From the NCBI GenBank assembly GCA_002726865.1, contig PBSW01000057.1, positions 1 to 7,471 of the forward strand: a stretch of DNA of 7,471 nt, in the 5' to 3' direction. Position numbers and translations under genes: made by a program. Positions 5,571 to 7,471 of this stretch are shown here, piece after piece. The DNA comes from Candidatus Bathyarchaeota archaeon. GTDB lineage: Archaea; Thermoproteota; Bathyarchaeia; TCS64. Below the pieces are notes generated by a model. It was not told the origin of the DNA, made no database searches, and was given only the letters and a program-made list of their open reading frames with translations. Numbering within the stretch: the first letter of the stretch is position 1; every line of letters starts with the position of its first letter.

Positions 5571-6926
5571 ATGGACGAGAAGAAGCTACTGGAGCTAAGC
5601 GGATACATTGTCTCGAAAGGGCAACGGCTGGGAGCCTCCGACGTAGAGGTGCTCTCAAGGTCCACCTCGGAGATCGACGTCATTGTCAAGAGCGGGGAGA
5701 TCAGCGGAGTCGAGAAAAGGCTCTCAGACGGCATCGCAATCAGGCTCTATATTGGTAAGAGGATGGGCTCGGCCTTCACCAACATCCCTACAACGGAGGC
5801 GGCGGACGAGGCCCTTGCAATGGCCTTGGCTAGCGCAAAGGTCACTACCGAGGACCCCGACTGGGTTGCCCTCCCGGAGCCAAAGGATTATCCTACAATC
5901 AATGGTTTATGGAATGAAGACATCGCAAGGTGTGAACCTTCGAAAGCCGTAGAGATAGCCGAGGACTTTAGGAGGAGGGCGACGGAGGCAGAGGAGGGCC
6001 TGATTGTGGCCTACGGCGGGTCGGGGATCAGTCTCTATCACACTGCATTGGCCAACAGCCGTGGAATATCACATTCGGAGAGGGGAAATATCGCCTATGC
6101 ATACCTCGGCGCAATAGCTCAGATTGAGCAGGGGGTGACCCCTATGGTCTTCTCAGTTGATGTCAAGAGACATATAGATCTAGACCTCAAATCGGCTGTA
6201 GACGATATTGCCAGCCTCCTCAGGGTGTGTAAGAATACCGTCGATGGAAAGTCTGGGAAGCACACTGTGGTAATGCATCCTTGGGCCTACAGCCAGATCC
6301 TCAGTTACACCCTTTTCCAAGCTGTGAGAGGGGACAATGTCGCTAGGGGGAAATCAAAGCTCAACAGGAGGATAGGGGAAACCATAGCCGCTGATAACTT
6401 GACTATAGTTGACGATGGGACCATTCCCACGGGAATAAACAGTTCTCTCGCGGATGACGAGGGAGTCCCCCGCAGGAGGACCACCATTATCAAAGAGGGG
6501 GTCCTCAAATCGTTCCTCTGGGACACATACTGGGGGAATAAGACGGGAGAGGAAAGCACCGGGAATTCTAGGAGAAGAATGCGCCAAGGACTAGTGGAGA
6601 TTGGGAGCACCAACACCGTGGTGGAGCCCGGGAAGAGAGATATCCGAGACATCGTCTCCGAAATAGACCACGGTTATCTTATCAGAAACGTTCAAGGGGC
6701 CCATAGTTCCAACCCTGAGTCTGGTGACTTTAGCGTCGTAGGGAACCCTGCGATCCTCATCGAGGGAGGGGAGATGGCTGGTGCCGTCCACGGTCTCATG
6801 ATCTCGGGGAACACTTTTGACCTCCTCAGCAAATGCGTCGAGGTGGCAAAGGAGACCATCCCCCTTCAGAGCCTCATAGGTCCGGAAATCGTCTTCGATG
6901 ACGTCAACGTGATATCCCGGAGATAG
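5571..6926 (+). CDS. pmbA: PmbA/TldE, non-catalytic partner of TldD
   Basis: A 451-aa member of the same family as TldD, usual in length. It shares the fold but lacks HExxxH: the equivalent stretch reads HPWAYSQILSY (from about residue 236), as in PmbA/TldE proteins, which contribute to the active complex without carrying the zinc site. Other family features are GIAIRLYIGKRMGSAFT (54-70), a strand region ending TIVDDGTIPTG (about 280), DDEGVPRRR, STGNSRRR, and late NPESGDFSVVGNPAILIEGG. The ATG at 5571 has a strong SD and lies 12 nt behind tldD, so the two products are probably made together and form the protease. What peptides it cuts cannot be seen here. The right-hand neighbours are convergent, so this is likely the last gene of the transcript, although no clear terminator follows in 6927-6976. 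Confidence 0.93.
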   Translation: MDEKKLLELSGYIVSKGQRLGASDVEVLSRSTSEIDVIVKSGEISGVEKRLSDGIAIRLYIGKRMGSAFTNIPTTEAADEALAMALASAKVTTEDPDWVALPEPKDYPTINGLWNEDIARCEPSKAVEIAEDFRRRATEAEEGLIVAYGGSGISLYHTALANSRGISHSERGNIAYAYLGAIAQIEQGVTPMVFSVDVKRHIDLDLKSAVDDIASLLRVCKNTVDGKSGKHTVVMHPWAYSQILSYTLFQAVRGDNVARGKSKLNRRIGETIAADNLTIVDDGTIPTGINSSLADDEGVPRRRTTIIKEGVLKSFLWDTYWGNKTGEESTGNSRRRMRQGLVEIGSTNTVVEPGKRDIRDIVSEIDHGYLIRNVQGAHSSNPESGDFSVVGNPAILIEGGEMAGAVHGLMISGNTFDLLSKCVEVAKETIPLQSLIGPEIVFDDVNVISRR

Positions 6927-6976
6927 GCTGATTGAGGCTTCCCTTCACGCTACCCTCACGATTCACTCTTCAGGCT

Positions 6977-7192
6977 CTACACTATTTTCCCGCTAACCAT
7001 TGTGATGTCCATGGTCACGTTCTTGACCGTGTCTAGGTTGAGGAAAAACAGGTAATTTGATCCAAAAGCGATGATGATCCCTCCCCTTAGTACGCGTTGT
7101 GGCACTGTTTGTTCAGATCGAGGTGACAGCACACGCGCTGAGACCATGCCATTCCAATTGATCACTTGATTAAGATCGTCGTTTCTTGTCAC
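6977..7192 (-). CDS. Unrecognised 71-aa ORF, perhaps a gene remnant
   Basis: GTG at 7192 opens a 71-codon frame with no SD. It lies 24 nt behind the radical SAM stop, in the same frame as that gene and with no stop in between. I do not recognise it firmly. The end (IIIAFGSN, then NLDTVKNVTMD and MVSGKIV) faintly resembles the C-terminal tail of cyclic amidohydrolases such as hydantoinases, where GSDADLV and a final Gly-Lys-Val/Ile are common. However, the metal ligands would lie upstream and are absent, so if the likeness is real this is a decayed fragment. It may equally be a non-coding stretch between convergent genes. Confidence 0.25.
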   Translation of the reverse strand: MTRNDDLNQVINWNGMVSARVLSPRSEQTVPQRVLRGGIIIAFGSNYLFFLNLDTVKNVTMDITMVSGKIV

Positions 7193-7216
7193 TAACAGAC
7201 TTTCGTGGAAGTCCCA

Positions 7217-7471
7217 TCACCCTGACACGAGGTTCATCAACCCAACTTCCCGAGCGATCAGTAATGCCTCGTCTGTCTCCTGTCTGTTCAATCTCCGTCC
7301 AAGTTCTCTACGTTCTCTGGCTCTCCATTCCGGTCTGTATTGGAACATCAGGTTGACTCTGGTCCAGGGGCCCAGGTTTCCCGCGATCCACTCCAGGACA
7401 GGCCTGGTGCAGCACTCGTTATGCCCCGGGAGCACCAGCACCCGGATGATCAGCTCCCCGTACCTGTCTGC
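7217..7471 (-). CDS. Radical SAM protein, C-terminal end only
   Basis: The frame is open to the right edge; the N-terminal part, including any CxxxCxxC iron-sulfur motif, lies outside. The 84 visible residues match the C-terminal end of radical SAM proteins annotated as PflX-like or putative pyruvate formate-lyase activating enzymes: IRVLVLPGHNECC, then LEWIAGNLGP, VNLMFQYRP, an Arg-rich helix ending ELGRRLNRQE, and DEALLIAREVGLMNLV before the TGA (7217-7219). Such proteins use a 4Fe-4S cluster and S-adenosylmethionine to start radical chemistry, but the substrate of this subgroup is generally unknown. It converges on pmbA, so it is not in the tldD-pmbA transcript. A GTG at 7441 is internal, not the start. 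Confidence 0.8.
   Translation of the reverse strand, partial: ADRYGELIIRVLVLPGHNECCTRPVLEWIAGNLGPWTRVNLMFQYRPEWRARERRELGRRLNRQETDEALLIAREVGLMNLVSG

Noticed and set aside
4182..6926. A peptide-modification (RiPP) cluster around tldD-pmbA and the radical SAM gene
   Set aside because: TldD/PmbA can act on modified peptides, but the radical SAM gene is convergent, its visible end is of the PflX-like kind, and no convincing precursor peptide gene lies beside tldD-pmbA.
1..7471. CRISPR array, tRNA or rRNA gene, insertion sequence
   Set aside because: No regularly spaced repeats, no cloverleaf or GGTTCGAATCC-type T-loop in the intergenic stretches, and no transposase-like ORF or terminal inverted repeats were found by reading both strands.

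Overview
The window looks archaeal. Two genes start about 27-28 nt downstream of a TATA-like box with no ribosome binding site between, the pattern of leaderless archaeal transcripts. Others carry Shine-Dalgarno (SD) sites. A TldD/PmbA pair with an AtzG-like/amidase pair is also at home in archaea. A Thermoproteota lineage such as Bathyarchaeia is a guess, not something the sequence proves.

Layout. Positions 1-342 hold the 3' part of a cupin gene, ended by a hairpin plus T-tract. An AT-rich gap (343-694) contains promoter-like elements and one doubtful 22-codon ORF. A ketopantoate reductase-family gene follows (695-1672). On the opposite strand, 1697-2058 is the truncated and frameshifted tail of a succinylglutamate desuccinylase/aspartoacylase-family gene. 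The stretch 2059-2370 has no intact gene; it holds a second copy of the T-rich motif seen behind the cupin gene. From 2404 to 6926 runs a more GC-rich block on the + strand: an AtzG/GatC-like small subunit, an amidase-signature hydrolase, then the TldD metalloprotease and its partner PmbA (TldE). The right edge holds the C-terminal end of a radical SAM protein on the - strand, followed on that strand by a weak ORF that may be a gene remnant.

How the genes relate. AtzG-like protein and amidase are probably subunits of one C-N hydrolase. TldD and PmbA probably form the heteromeric zinc protease known from bacteria and archaea. No pathway linking the two pairs is visible. The cupin and the ketopantoate reductase-like enzyme are isolated.

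Most notable points. The amidase and possibly tldD appear to lack ATG, GTG or TTG at their natural starts; the best candidates are ACG (2614) and CTG (4170), each one base away from ATG and each behind a plausible SD. The deacylase remnant is broken by what looks like a duplicated AT dinucleotide. The reductase has lost two conserved active-site Asn positions, and the amidase has Trp in its oxyanion-hole motif. I see no clear new multi-gene system, CRISPR array, tRNA or insertion sequence.
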